Positions 22,926-35,500 of a stretch of 64,000 bases of DNA are shown in pieces. The position numbers and the translations under genes are program-made. The DNA is from Erythrocercus mccallii (taxonomy: Eukaryota > Chordata > Aves > Passeriformes > Dicruridae), in NCBI GenBank assembly GCA_013397435.1, contig VZRG01002335.1:1-64000 (forward strand), in the 5' to 3' direction. The notes beneath the pieces were generated by a model that did not search any database, was not told the origin of the DNA, and saw nothing but the letters and a program-made list of their open reading frames with translations. Positions within the stretch are counted from its first letter, which is position 1. Every line of letters starts with the position of its first letter.

Positions 22926-22984
<59 letters not shown>
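22926..22984. repeat. Uninterrupted poly(T) run, 59 bases
   Basis: Counting the lines gives 55 T to the end of one block and 4 more in the next, with no interruption. It is preceded by a pyrimidine-rich lead (CTTTTTCTTTCTCCTCC) and followed by GCTTAAAC. If it is the poly(A) tail of a minus-strand retroposed copy, the body should lie to the right (22985 onward), but I recognise no gene or SINE there. Expansion of a T-rich tract, or imprecise length calling during sequencing, is equally possible. Confidence 0.95.
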
Positions 22985-22987
<3 letters not shown>

Positions 22988-25900
22988 TAAACATGTGGCA
23001 CAATGTCTCATTATGTAGGAACACACTTTCCTTTAACATGTCTGTCTTCTTCTATCCCCTCAGCCTCCCCCTCAGACTTTCCTTGGACAACCACACTCAT
23101 TGTGGCCAATGCCAAAAAAAACCCACTCTCTGCTTGTGTCCAGTCCCATACTCCCTGCTAACTCCATGCCAAGACATTGACAGAGTGCAGGATGTTTCTT
23201 AGCAGCCATGTCAGGCTGTTTTTTTTATAGGATTCCCTTTCAAAATGCTAGTGTAGTGGAACTTCATGACCTCTTCTACCAGTAGTTCCATCTTGCATTG
23301 CCCGATGCATTATATTCAGATAAAAGGATATATTGTGAGATTTAAGGCTCAGTCTGTGTTACAGGGTGGAGGGCACAGAAGGGGCAGACTGCACAGGCTG
23401 TGCTTTCTGAACAGTCAAACTGGATTTTCTCTGGGCAAAAAATACAAAAAATTCTAACTGTTTTTCAAAGGAAATCTCAGCAAAATTACTTCCAGCTACA
23501 TTTGATTAAAAAGACTCTCTTGTCAGGAAGAGTGGGACTGCCCTGTTCATGTCAATACAATATTACAGGGGTTGTACAGGATTCCAATGTGGTGTGTTGG
23601 AGAAATTAATGTGACAGAGCAGAGTCAGTGAAGATCTTCATGTCACTGTTCACTCCCTGCTGCTCTGGTTTCCAGGAAGAATTTTAGCTTGGACTCCTCA
23701 CAAGCAGAGTGCCCTGGGAGCAGTCCCACATGCCCTCAGCACTCCTAAAGTGTGACACTGGTCCTCTATCCCCAAGTAACAGAGAGCACATGCACAAAAG
23801 CAGCCTGATGTCAGCTCTCAGGCAGCTTCACTTACACATTTGTGCAAAGTGGAACAGAGTCTTCCCCACCTTGCAAGGGCTCAGCTATCCTCGTCTCTTC
23901 ACCTCCTCTCTGCTTCCACTCCCAGATCCTACTGGGACATTGCCTGGCAGCCACATCACCTCTGCTGGACTGCTCCACCAACAGCTCTTACCATTTGGCC
24001 TGTGCAGGACTGTGCCAGCTACAGACAAACACATATCTATGTGCTTCAGACATAGTTCCTGCCTGAACCAAAAAGGATCAAAAAGCAAGGCAGAAGTTAC
24101 CAACAAGTTTACTTGCATTCAAGTTCAAACAGCATTTCTGAGCAGATCCTTCCCTCACACTCTTCTGCACATCCACTCCTTGTCACAGGGTAATTTCCAA
24201 CAGAACCTTGCAGCTGCTTAGCAGTCTCTCTGCCTCTGCAGTGCAGCTGGGACCCCAGATTAAATTCAGAGCCTTACAGGACAAAATGATTACTCCTATT
24301 GGTAAAGGGCCCACCTCCATAGCTGAGGAAGCAGGACTTGGACTTCTGACTTCCTTCACTGTAAAACATCTTGTTTGAGAGTCATCTCCTAAATTCTACA
24401 GTCTCATCCTCACTGTTTTATAAAATTCTTGGGTTTAATTTTATTTTCAACTTCTGGGTCCAGCTTCAGCCAGAAGGTAGGACAAAGTCTTACTGCCCTC
24501 CATGCTTTGGTGCTTGTGCCACTCCCTGGGAAAACAAGAAACATACAATAAACCTCCTTGGACTGAAGATGGAGATGAGCCCATATCTCGTATTTAAGGA
24601 ACTATTAAATTAGAGAGGGAACAATTACTGGCTGCATACAGGAGGGACTACATAAGTGCATAAGATCTGGACACATAATGGGCATATTTTGATGTAATTT
24701 GGGAATGTTCTGCCAAAAACCAGAGGCAACTGTATTTATGAACAGGAACTTTTGGAACTGCAATTTTGTTATGAAGCATTACAATTCCACTTAAGCCTTC
24801 CTTTAGATAAGTCCATTCCTTGCTGAGGCTTAAGTGTCCTGTTTAATGGTCAACGACCTTGGATGCCAAAGCAGCAGAAAGAATGGGGGCCCCAAGAACT
24901 CTTCCTCTTGGCCAGTTGTAAACCATGCTGCAAACCTGTTTGGTAGCCCTTGTGTGAATGGGGCCTTTGTTAGCAGCTGATGAGTAGGATGTTCAGAGAA
25001 CTTGGGAAAGTATGCTTGGCAAGTAAACTCACCTAACTAATAGTAAAAAATACTCTTCAAATTTGCCAGGCTTCTTTGCCTCAGGCAAGAACAATAAAGT
25101 CAATGAATTGTTTAATGTGAGGAAATAACAAGAGAAGGAAGAAAAAAAGCATAATGTTCCCTGCTGCTGTTTTGGAATTTCTGCTGTGTAGATCCTCTTC
25201 TGGATTGACAATAAAAGCCTCTGGCATCAAGAAGGATAACAGAAATATGTGATTCTGTTGAGAGTTATAGCACACCTAAGCATAGGGATGGACTCCCTGA
25301 TCTAAGGCATTTTTCATTTGTAGCTGGGGTGATCCTCTATCTGGCAGGCACATATTTGATTTTGAATGTCTTAACAAGCCAGAGTACTTTCATGGGAACA
25401 CTCACAATGACACAGAGAGCTGTTTTAAACTGCAATCCTCCTCCACAAGAGGCCCAGAGCAGGCACTAATTAATGGGATGGGTGTAGCACATACCTGCTT
25501 CTGGTGGGAAAGAACCGAGCCTGAGAACTGCATCTTTGCATTCTCCTCCCTGTAAAGCCAGAAGGCAGAAAATAATTTTAACTCTTAAGAAGAGGCATAA
25601 TCCCTGTACTTAAGGCAGGAACTTGATTTAGAAATTGTCCTTCTTGTGACCTGGACAACAGTTCCACCATTTTCCCATCACTTTTCACTGTCACCTCTCA
25701 ATTTAAGACATAGCAGCCCTGAGCATTTTTAGGAGGCAGACATATACCAAGAGCTTGCAGATTAAAGCAAGCACTAAACTTATTAGGTACTAATGTTATG
25801 CTTTGGGAAGACTTCTTTAATTCTTGAGTTCTGCATCTTTAATAACTCCTTACATAACTTGCTATATATTTTCCTAGATAGTATATTGGTGATCTTGGGT

Positions 25901-26512
25901 TGAAAGGGAAGAACAGATTTCTAGGTAGTAGTTTCTGTTATTCTGCTATTCCTAGTTAAATACCAATGGATTTTTTTGTCTAGTAGCAAAGACATAGACA
26001 AAGGAGAGAGACTGTTAACTAGGCCTACTTTTGATTGTGGTAAAAGGATCACAAAGATGAACTTTCCTTGTTCTATAAGCTGTTCAGTGGGATGTGGGAG
26101 GAATGGCATTTTTTGCAATGCCTAGTGGTGCACTATCACGCCAGATCGTTACCATGTGGAGTAAGAGCACACTTCTCCATGCTGGAAAAAGCCAAGGACT
26201 GGTTTCTGTGTTGCTGGTTATTTCTGAGATTAAGATCTCAGCAACCCTTAGGTCTGGGCAGTGCTAAAGGTGGAAGAGCAGAAGATGCAATGGGACATTG
26301 CAGTGGTCAGAATCTCATGGTACATCTGTTACACTGCTAAGCATCCTAGAGCTACCACAGCTTTCCAGTCTCTTGGCTTTATCAGAATATCGCATTTTAA
26401 ACCACAGAAATATGGTCTCTAAATAGAAAAACACAGATTTGATGTATGATATAGAATAAGACACACCTCCACACTTTGCAGAGTCAAGCCCCACTTCAGA
26501 TGCAGCAATTTT
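22985..26512. other. Unique DNA, nothing recognised
   Basis: About 3.5 kb. The largest frame is plus 23709-24221 (170 codons, no recognised domain), overlapped by frames in the other two plus frames and on the minus strand, so it is not convincing. No repeat was identified until the CR1 copy at 26513. Confidence 0.5.
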
Positions 26513-26962
26513 CACAGAATCACAGAATCTCAGAATTAACTAGGTTGGAAAAGACCTTTGAGATCATCAAGTCCAACCTATTTAACACCACCTCATCAAT
26601 TAAACCATGGGACTGAGTGCCACATAGGGTCTTTTTTTAAACACCTCTAGGGATGACTCCACCACCTCCCTAGGCAGATGATTCCAGTGCCCAATCACTC
26701 TTTCTGTGAAGAATTTTTTCCTAATGTCTAACTTAAACTTCCCCTGGTGCATCTTAACACTGTGTCCTCTGATCCTGTCACTGGTTGCCAGGGAGAAGAG
26801 ACTGACCTCCACTTGGCTACAGCCTCCTTTCAGGCAGTTATAGAGTGACAGCTTCCCCTAAGCCTCCTTTTTTTCTAGGCTAAACAACCCCAGCGTCCTC
26901 AGCTATTCTTCACAGGGCTTGTGTTCCAGGCTCTTCACGAGCCTTGTTGCCCTCCTGTCTTT
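26513..26962 (-). mobile_element. CR1 LINE, 5'-truncated 3' fragment (antisense)
   Basis: CR1 is the dominant non-LTR retrotransposon of birds. The plus strand begins CACAGAATCACAGAAT, the reverse complement of the short terminal repeat that ends CR1, then carries TTGGAAAAGACCTTTGAGAT and GATCATCAAGTCCAACC, the typical CR1 3' untranslated region. Coding remnants of the ORF2 C-terminus follow (26600-26812). To about 26962 the sequence still tracks the CR1 antisense consensus (the part reading CTTCACGAGCCTTGTTGCC), then similarity is lost. The copy is about 450 bp, with the usual 5' truncation of LINE insertions. Confidence 0.93.
26600..26812 (-). pseudogene. CR1 ORF2 C-terminal remnant
   Basis: The 70-codon minus-strand frame includes KKFFTERVIGHWNHLPREVV and then VFKKRPYVALSPMV, which is the extreme C-terminus of the CR1 endonuclease/reverse transcriptase polyprotein. 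The reverse transcriptase and endonuclease domains are absent, so the piece has no activity. The frame is intact over its whole length apart from small differences, which suggests a moderately young copy. The ATG is an internal methionine, not the element's start codon. Confidence 0.9.
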
Positions 26963-29900
26963 TCAGTGGGTTCCTGGGTTACAGCATAGTTCACACTGTC
27001 CTCTTCTGATTGCTATGAGAGCCAGGTTTTCTCCATCATATTAAAGGTTCAGGTGTAGGTCCACTGAAGTGAGGCCTCTGCTCTCTGTGTCTTTTACTGG
27101 CCACTGTTCACTATTTCTCTTACTCCATTTTGTCTTCCAAGGCTGTATACACGCCCAGCAGCTGGGCAGGATGTAATGTGGCATGACACTCACTATCAGA
27201 ACTTCCTTGCAGGCACAGAGAACAAGAGAGACAGACAGTCTCTCTACCCTATGGGATGACATTGCGCGCTGCAGGTGGGAGGTCAGCTGCAGAGTGGATA
27301 AGAGGGACCACTGAAGGCTGGGTGCTGGAGCCCTGGAAAACATGGGGCTGTAGTTTGTAACCCCAAGGAAAATTCGGCTCTAAGTGTAATGCAGTGGCAA
27401 GCCTGGTCTGAACGTGCCTATCCTCCCTGCCTCTCCCTCCTGCTAGGATGGGAGGATGTCCGGTGCCAGCAGTAACATTCCAGTAAAGGCGCAGCTGGTG
27501 CCCCCATGTGCAAGGCAAGCTGCAAGTTCCTCAGCTCTGTGATCACCATCAATACTGCATTCACAGTAGAGGACAGGATGGAAGAGTCAGTCAGCTAACA
27601 GTGCTCTCAGGCTGCTCAATGGCACCACTGTCTCTCTGCCTGCTGACAGGGGCTGTGCATGTGCGGAGGGTTGCCCACTCCCAGTGAGGATACACCAGTA
27701 GGCCTGGCAGGTTGTGTTCTAATCTCCAGGCAGGCTCAGCCCAGGCTGTCAAATTTGCTTAGAATGAAGGAAATCATGTTTTTTCCTGCCTTTCCCTCCT
27801 GCCCCTTACTTAAATAACCTCCTCTGTGGCTTAAGGAAGAGGCCCAGATGGCAAACAGCCTGCAGCTGTGCTGCCTGGGGAATAGTGCAAGGAAACAACT
27901 CTCACACAGCAGAAATAGCTCATGGACTTGTTGGAGCTTGTGCAGAGGACTTCTTTAATCACCCTTTCTCAAGGTAAACTGTATACTTTCATTCAGCTTC
28001 CTTTTTGTGTTCTCCCTTTTTTCCCTCCCACTTAATGCAACTAATTCAGGTCTGGTCATAGCTACTTGTGCAAGGCTTTCCACACTCAGACATTCCATTC
28101 AAACACAGGGAATAACATCAGGCATTTTCCTTTCCCCACCATGCCTTCACACACTCTTTCTAGACCATGTCCTACCTGATTATCAGTTGAAGTCCGAATA
28201 GTTAACCCTCAATATCTGCTGAACCTCTGCTTCATGTGGATATGCCTTAACTCAGATATTGACTTCACCCCAGAACCAGGGGACTATTCACGTGAATCCA
28301 GGTGCGGAAGATACACCCTCATCTTTGTCTATCCCTTTTCTACTTCTGGCACAGATATACATAGTGTTCACTTCATAGTCTAAAACTTGTCTCTCTTTTG
28401 TTTCTGTTCTCTGAAAGCTTTATTTAGAAACAGAGAAGGAAGGACACTAAATGTTTTCAGTGCTTGGTGATGTGTGTTGAGGGTGCCCTGAACAGCAGCC
28501 ACAGCTGCAGAGTAGCTGGGCAGATCTGAGTGAAGGAATCAAATCTTCCTCTAGGCTGATAACATAAGTATGATCAGAGAGAAAAGATTAAAGTATAATG
28601 ACATAATTTTATGACATTGTGATCTACAAAGGTCTTCTTGCCATGGAGATAACCAGGAGCAAGATGAGATTTAGCAGAAATTCACCATTTAAAGACATTT
28701 AACTCACAGTATGGTATCGCTTGATATCGCCACGCTAGAAGGACCACAGGACACTTGGGACTTTCTGTCAGAGCAGGGGCCAAGAAAAGGCCTCCTTTGT
28801 TTATTACATTCTATTATATACCTGCAGGAAACATGACTATAGATTGGAGAGTGTGGTTACCACCTCTGAATCACATAGGTCAGAAAGAGCATCACTCAGC
28901 ATTCTCCTCCTACCAAGAAGAATGCAAAACAATGGCATTATTTACAAAAACATCCCTCATGTTTTCATGAACATGGTGTGGGAAAGTGAAGTCCTGCACT
29001 TTAATATTATAGCTTAGAAAACCTCGAAAAGTCATGGCAACAGTATGGTCTTGGACAGGTTTTTGGTTTGTTTCCGTAAGGAAAGATGGGTTATAAAATG
29101 CAATAGGTTTGATGCTGTTTCAGGGAAGCTGGTTCAGTACATGAGGATGGTACAGGTGGGAGTACTCACTGAAAAGCAGTGCTCTCTTTGCTTCCCATGG
29201 TCATGGGCCACGAGCTTGGCAATGATGCAAAGGTAGAATATGTACAATTGGCAAGCTGGGTCATTGCTCAAAGGGAACAGAGTTAATAGGGTTAGCATGT
29301 GTCCTGGTTTTCAGAAGTTTTAGGCTTTGCTGAGGTGAGTACTCTGAAGTGGATAATCTTGGCTTTGCATTAATGCAGCTCTCTGCCAGCAAATTCCATA
29401 GCATTTAAAAGAAGCAATTTTCTCCTTAATATGCATTTGAGAATCTGTCATTATTTCCCGGTTGTACAGGTGGCATGATTTTGTGCTGACAGCATGATTT
29501 TGTGCCTAATTGTAGGTAAAGGACCTGCTGAAATTCTGTGGAAATCTTCCAGTTTTGCCTTATACTTCACAGACTGAAATAAATTATATTTACAGGGCAC
29601 AGCTGCTGACAGAATGGAATAAGCCATGTATAAGGTTATAAACAAAACCTCATCAGAACCCCATTCTTTCTGGTCACAGTATCTCTCATATAATAAGAGT
29701 AAGACACAGCTCTCTCCCTCTTTTTAGTTCTTCCCCTAACACATCTTGCAACACAGCATCTTGCAATAATTTTTATCTTAACTCCTCTGTAGGACATTAA
29801 CTCTCTAGAGACCACAGTATGCTTGCTTGCTTTTGCTTATATGTATATAAATGGCAACTGGAGCGAAACAGTCCTTTGTTTTCTTTGGCTAAGCTGTACA

Positions 29901-30705
29901 CTGAGCCAAATACTCTTTTGCATCTCCAGCCAAGTTTTTCCAGCCATATCCATGGTCCATCTACTGCCCTTTCACTGCAGGACATGTCTTCCTCCCTGTG
30001 CCACTGTGCCAGTGCTGCCATTCCCTGGTTCCCCACTACCTGGAGATGCTGCTTATCCTACTTTCATATTTCCTGCTTATCCAGACTTGAAATTTGTGTT
30101 ACTGTAATTCATCACGTAATTCCAATGTTTTTTAGATTTAGGTCAGTATGCCTAACATCCTTCCTCCTAGATTCTGCCTCTCATGATTAAGACAGGGAAG
30201 AGGGACTTCGACCTCCACCAGTCATGGCTCTTCTGATTTCAGCACAGAGAGACCTGCACAAGGGTAAAGGTTTCAGACTGCTAGCATTTCTCCTGCTTGT
30301 GTGCAGAAGCCTGGTGTGGGTTCAGCAGGGGACACATGTGTCTGGCTCCTTGCTGTGACAGAGTTCCCACCAGTGGTCTATAGATGTTGACTACTTGGTA
30401 ATTCTGTGAGCTATAAAACTGGCTGGTCCTCTTTGGCTCTAAAACTTTGATCTAGAAATTCCTCTTGGGGCCCATGAAAACATAGCAAACTCTACATTTA
30501 AATGAGAGTTTTGCAGCCAAAAATATGGATAATCCAAGAATCATCAAATTAACAAGCACTATGATGCAGTTCTGTTTTGTAAACACAGAGTATGCAGCTA
30601 AGCTCCCATGAAAAGTCACAAGGCTGTGAAAACTGAAATGTTTATTCTTCCATTACATTCAAGGACACTAATAAAAATAAAATAAAGTAAATAGATACTG
30701 AGACC
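26963..30705. other. Unique DNA, nothing recognised
   Basis: About 3.7 kb with overlapping short frames on both strands (for example minus 27041-27343 and 27249-27518, plus 29819-30190 with 123 codons). None resembles a known protein and no further CR1 was seen. Confidence 0.5.
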
Positions 30706-30753
30706 AGAGGATTCCCAAATATTCAAGGGGATATCCAACAAGAGGATTCCCAA
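30706..30753. repeat. Direct repeat, 13 bp
   Basis: AGAGGATTCCCAA occurs at 30706-30718 and again at 30741-30753, identical, in a 35-bp period. It may be a short local duplication; the intervening sequence is not duplicated further. Confidence 0.85.
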
Positions 30754-31188
30754 GTAGGGAGAAAGTCTGGAGTGGGAAAGAGAAAGAAATAAGGGTCAAA
30801 TATTGAAGCTGTTTTCATTTATTATATTTCCCCTACTGCTGCTTGTCAGGACATTCAATCCACATGTTCCAAGGAAGATTTTTATGCTGGAAAACCTCAA
30901 ATGGTATGTCTACAGAAAAGACCACAAGTCTAACACACATTTTCCTTAGTCATGCTGGCTGCAAAAGAGATGGGTCATATGCTGGTGATAGATTTTTCCC
31001 CCTTGCAAGGTGCTCTATTGACTTCTTGCAATGTATTTACTGGATGAATCACACACAAGAGTTCTAAGGGGACCACGGAGCTTCCCTTGCAGACATGCAG
31101 CCACCTCTGCATGTAATCCTTAATTAGGTAAACATGCCCAGGTATTGGGCAATACACAGGCATCCTGTATATATAAATATACAAAGAC
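30754..31188. other. Unique DNA before CR1, nothing recognised
   Basis: Unique sequence with short frames on both strands. The stretch just before the element, near 31167-31181, is TATA-rich. Confidence 0.5.
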
Positions 31189-31794
31189 AGCTGGAAGGTG
31201 GCCAGAGTGACGCCCACCCACAAGGGACTGGAAGGAGTATCCCTGTCAGCCTGACCTCACTGCTTGGCAAGATAATGGAATACATCATCTTAAATGTGAT
31301 CACACAGCACACAGAGGACAACCAAGGGATCAGACTCAGGCAGTACAGGTTTAGGAAAGGTAGGTCTGACCTGACCAATTTGATCTCCTTTAATAACAGA
31401 TGATGCTGCTAGTGGTTAAAGGAAAGGCTGTGGAGATAGCCTACTGGACTCTAATACTGTCTCCAGTGACATTCACCTGGAAAATGTGACAGGCTACGCC
31501 TTGGACACGTGCATCTTGTGTTGGGTAAAATCTGCCTGGATGGCTGGGAATGGTGGTGAGTGGTGCCATATCCATTGGCGGCTGGTCAAGTGGCATTCCC
31601 CAGGGCTCAATATGGTCCCAGTACTGTTCCATTTCTTTATTAATGACCTGGATGAAGGCATTGTGTGCAGACTCAGTAAGCTTGAGTATATATACCAAGT
31701 TAGGTATGGTGTTGAACTGCAGGAGGGCAGGAAGGCTCTGCAGAGGGATCTGGACAGGCTGGATCATGGGCTGAGGCCAATGGTGGGAGGTTGA
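31189..31794 (+). pseudogene. CR1 reverse transcriptase fragment, frameshifted
   Basis: Reverse transcriptase coding remnants lie in three different frames. In the first (open to 31403), PVSLTSLLGKIMEYI and SDLTNLISF are readable. In the second, GIPQGS near 31600 preserves the conserved GxPQGS motif. In the third (31486-31794), INDLDEG and GRKALQRDLDRLDHG are readable. The catalytic FADD box expected between INDLDEG and ALQRDL is replaced by unrelated residues (KLEYIYQVRYG), so the enzyme would be dead even without the frameshifts. Confidence 0.88.
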
Positions 31795-32541
31795 AAACTG
31801 AATGCTAGGCCCTGACATTAGATCACAACACACTGAAGCAGTGCCACAGTTGGAGCAGAGTGGCTGGAAAGCTGCCCAGCAGAAAAGGTCCTCAGGATGC
31901 TGATCAACAGCAGCTGAACTGGCTATGAGCTGGGTGTGCCCAGGTGGCCAAGAAGGCCAATGGCATCCTGGCCTGGATCAGCAATGCTGTGGCAGCAGGA
32001 GCAGGGCAGGGATTGTCCCCCTGTGCTGGGCACTGCTGAGGCCACCCCTCGAGTGCTGTGTCCAGCTCTGGGCCCCTCGCTGCAAGAAAGACACTGAGGG
32101 GCTGGGGTGAGTCCAGAGAAGGGCAGGGGAGCTGGGGAAGGGCCTGGAGCACCAGTCCTGTGAGGAGCAGCTAAAGGAGCTGGGGGAGAAAAGGATGCTC
32201 AGGGGAGACCTTATCACTCCCTACAACTGCCTGAAAGGAGGTAATGGCCAGGGGGGGGTTGATCTCCCAGATAATAAGGGACAGAACAAGAGCACAAACT
32301 GTCTAGCTGTGCTAGGAGAGGGCCAGATTCCTCAGGAGGAATTTCTTCATCGAAAAGGGTGTCAAACACTGGAATGAGCTTCCCAGGAATGTGGTGGCGT
32401 GACTATTCCTGTAGATGTTCAGCAAATGACTGGATATGGCACGTGGTTCTGTGGCCTAATTGACAAGGTGGTGATCAGTCAAAAGTTAGACCTTATGATC
32501 TCAGATTCCTTTTCCAGCCTAAATAAAATTGTGTGATATTC
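31189..32541 (+). mobile_element. CR1 LINE, 5'-truncated, sense strand
   Basis: From about 31189 the plus strand follows the CR1 ORF2 reverse transcriptase in order: the segment containing PVSLTS, a decayed motif A region, GIPQGS, INDLDEG, the segment ALQRDLDRLD, then the nucleotide equivalent of the VAKKANGILA region near 31938-31970, and finally the C-terminal part. The 3' end shows the CR1 untranslated tail, including TTAGACCTTATGATCTCAGA, and ends at GTGTGATATTC near 32541. The copy is about 1.35 kb, lacks the endonuclease domain, and is more diverged than the copy at 26513. An insertion of eight G near 32253 and other indels break the frame. Confidence 0.92.
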
Positions 32542-35500
32542 AGGCATCCCTTCAGGCCACAGAGACACAGCAGTACCCAGTACCTTCACTTTCTTTTGTG
32601 AGAAGGAAGGGTAAGGAGTGGAGAGACAAGGTTTCTGAGCAGCCCAAGCAGTGGCTCTGGTGGCTCCACAAACTCATTTGCTTGTCATCTCCTTGCACAG
32701 TCTAATGCTCCCAATTTTATTAGCATCTTGCAAATCCAGTGCAAACTTTCTCTAACAAAATATTTTGTCTTCCCTACCTTTTTTTTCCTCAAAAGCTTTC
32801 CACTCCCTTTCTTGTTTTTAAAATCCAGCCCTTTGGGCTCTCCATATAGTGTTGGAGAATCTGCTCCTTCAGGTGTTCCTTCAAGCCACCTTCAGAAAGC
32901 TCCATTCTCCTGGCAAATCCTTCTGCCTTCTCATACTTTATAATCCCTGTTTTTCTCATTACCTGAATTATTATCCCTGCAATTTGTCTTGTCTTTGTTT
33001 GACTTGTCTACCTTCTGTGGCAAGCAGTGTAGAACGGGGAATGGGGCTTGCTGTGTCTCGAAGTTTGCTACTATCTGAGTCCTCTTCAAACAGCAATAAA
33101 TCTTGTATCTGCCTCATTATGCCTCTGCTTCACACTCTGTTCAGTCTGGATCTAATGGAAACGCCCTCTGGCACATTTGGATTGCAGAACAGGTCTCCCA
33201 GAAGCTCTGAGGGACGTATGCTGGACTTTTTCTGTGAGCACAGCTCTGCCAATCTTCACAGAGGCCCAAGAACATGGAAGGTGTTCAGGGTGCCTGAGGG
33301 AGGGTCTTATTCTTTACTTAAAAATGGAGTGGAAGAAAGGACAAAAATTGGAGAAAATATTACTATAAATGGATAGAATCCTATTCCTTGCTGGCAGGAG
33401 TATTTTGTGAGTCATGGCTATTTTCCTTTGAATACAGAGCTTCTCTGAGCTGATTAAGTGGAATTAACAACACACTCAGGAATCCTCACAGTTCTCTGTT
33501 CCTCTGATCCCTGTGGCTCTTGTTTTACCTCTCCTGCCTTTGGGAACACTTGAGGAATTTATTAATGAGACCCAATTACAGAAAATTGTGGGTTTATAAT
33601 CAACATTCTGGCTAATGCTGGAAAGGAGTTTTTAACTCTTTGAGAATTTAAAATAAACATCAGAAACCACCTTCCCAGGCATTGTTGCTCCCCCAAACAC
33701 CCAGAATGAGAGCTGGCCACTTATCCCTACCAGGGCACTGCAGATGCATCACCAGTTGAGGCTTCCAAGCAGCAGCAGTTCACAGGCTCAAGATGCCTCT
33801 CAACAGACTCTACGCACTGGGGAGACCATGGCCAGGAAAGGGTTTCAGTTAACTGTCCAATTATTGCCCAACATTGCATTTATTTGATCAAATTACTTGT
33901 ACTATGTGCAAAGCGAGGACTCCTGGGAATACTTGATGCTAACTTGGAATGAGGGGTTGAGCTGAAAGGCACACAGCAGGTCCTGGCACATCTTGAGTTC
34001 AGAGGGGCTCCTTCAGCATTGACTTAATTTTGGCATTTGGAATCTTCTAACTCTTTCCACAGATAATAAACCTTGAAAATGGACAGCTGCTGATAGCAGT
34101 GCTGAGAGTCCAAGATCAGCAAGAGGTTTCTCCACAAATAGAGTGACATTATTGGTGTATAATGAAAGTCTTCTGTGAAACCAAAACAGATAAAACAAGG
34201 GCTAGGTTTTGGCATATAGTTCTATACTGCTGAATAAAAGGAGATGGTAATTGATGCCTGGTCCTGAGGACAGGTAAAGCAAAGTGAATCACTCTACACC
34301 ACCATCTACTTCTGGATGGGTGCCTAAGAAACAATCGTTATTTTTAGTGTGTTGTAGGATTTTTTTTTATACATGCTTGAAAATAAAGACCACAGATTTT
34401 TCTGCAGTTCATATAAACAGTGGGTTTATAGTATAAAACATAGTATTGCATGACCTTGGGTAGAGCATGTGGACAGTGACGGTTCAGTGTCTTTGAGAAA
34501 GTGTTAAAGGAATGAGGAACACAGTCTAATGAGAAGAACTTATTCACGGTGCTTCCTGAGAATAGCCCCTGACCGAACTATTTCCCAAGTCAAAGCAGGA
34601 TGTTGTACTGGAGAAAGATAGCTGTTGTATCGTAAAGCAAAGCTGAGGGGTGAGCAAAGAAATGAGCTCTGCAGAACAGTGGCTATCCAGAGGCTAAGCT
34701 CCTCCATGGACCTCAGTATAGATGATCATGTCTCTCTCATGGACCTTTCCAGGTGTCTCATAAAAGCTTATAACTGAGGCAGTAATAAGCTTCTTTTTCC
34801 CTCTCTACCCAAAGATTTAATTTCACAGGACTTGCAGGACTTTCTGGATGCATTCACTTTTTTGTCAAGATTGGTTCAAAGGTTACTGAGCTAGGACCGG
34901 GAGACAGCTCCAGAGAAGTGTGTATTTAGGGATGGTATGCCTTGCTTTGCTGAACAATGTGTCTGAAATCAGATCACATCAACTCCACTGTTTTTTACAG
35001 GAGCACTTCTGGCCCAGAAGAAAATTACATCAGTGTATACTATAGCTCAGAGAGAGTACAAAGCTCTACACTTGAAGATTTTTCTTCATTCCTGTCTGTC
35101 AGATGAGGCTGCACACTAACTTTTAGTATTTTACTAACCCAGAACGGGAGCTATAGTTATTCCATATTTCAAAAGGGAAAATAGGCCCTTTTCATTGCCT
35201 ACCTTATGAGGTGTGCCATAAGTTGTCCCACTCCCAAGCATCCAGCCAAGTTCCAGGTAGTTCCATCAGTAACTTGGTGCTCCTTAGTAGGTATTTATAA
35301 TTCTGCTTTCCTCAGTGAGGAGCTTCAGTCAAAAATATAGCACCAACAAAGTGTGAAGAGGCCAATGTAGTCTCAGAATCCATTTTTATTATCTTATTAT
35401 TACAGCACCACCTGTAATGACAATAACAAATACATGACACCTCTCCAAATATGACAAGGAGCTCAAAGCCTTCCACAGCAAGCAGACCAGACTTCTTATG

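Noticed and set aside
23709..24221. 170-codon plus-strand frame
   Set aside because: All three plus-strand phases and the minus strand are open over part of it, and the product resembles nothing known.
29299..29314. TGTGTCCTGGTTTTCAG as the start of another retroviral LTR
   Set aside because: Only the first dozen bases resemble an avian LTR end; the sequence that follows does not continue the match and no second terminus was seen.
31904..32217. Minus-strand frames of about 80 codons within the CR1 at 31189-32541
   Set aside because: They are antisense to the CR1 coding region and have no independent support.
32849..33376. 175-codon plus-strand frame
   Set aside because: No recognisable domain, overlaps other frames, and it starts in low-complexity pyrimidine-rich DNA.
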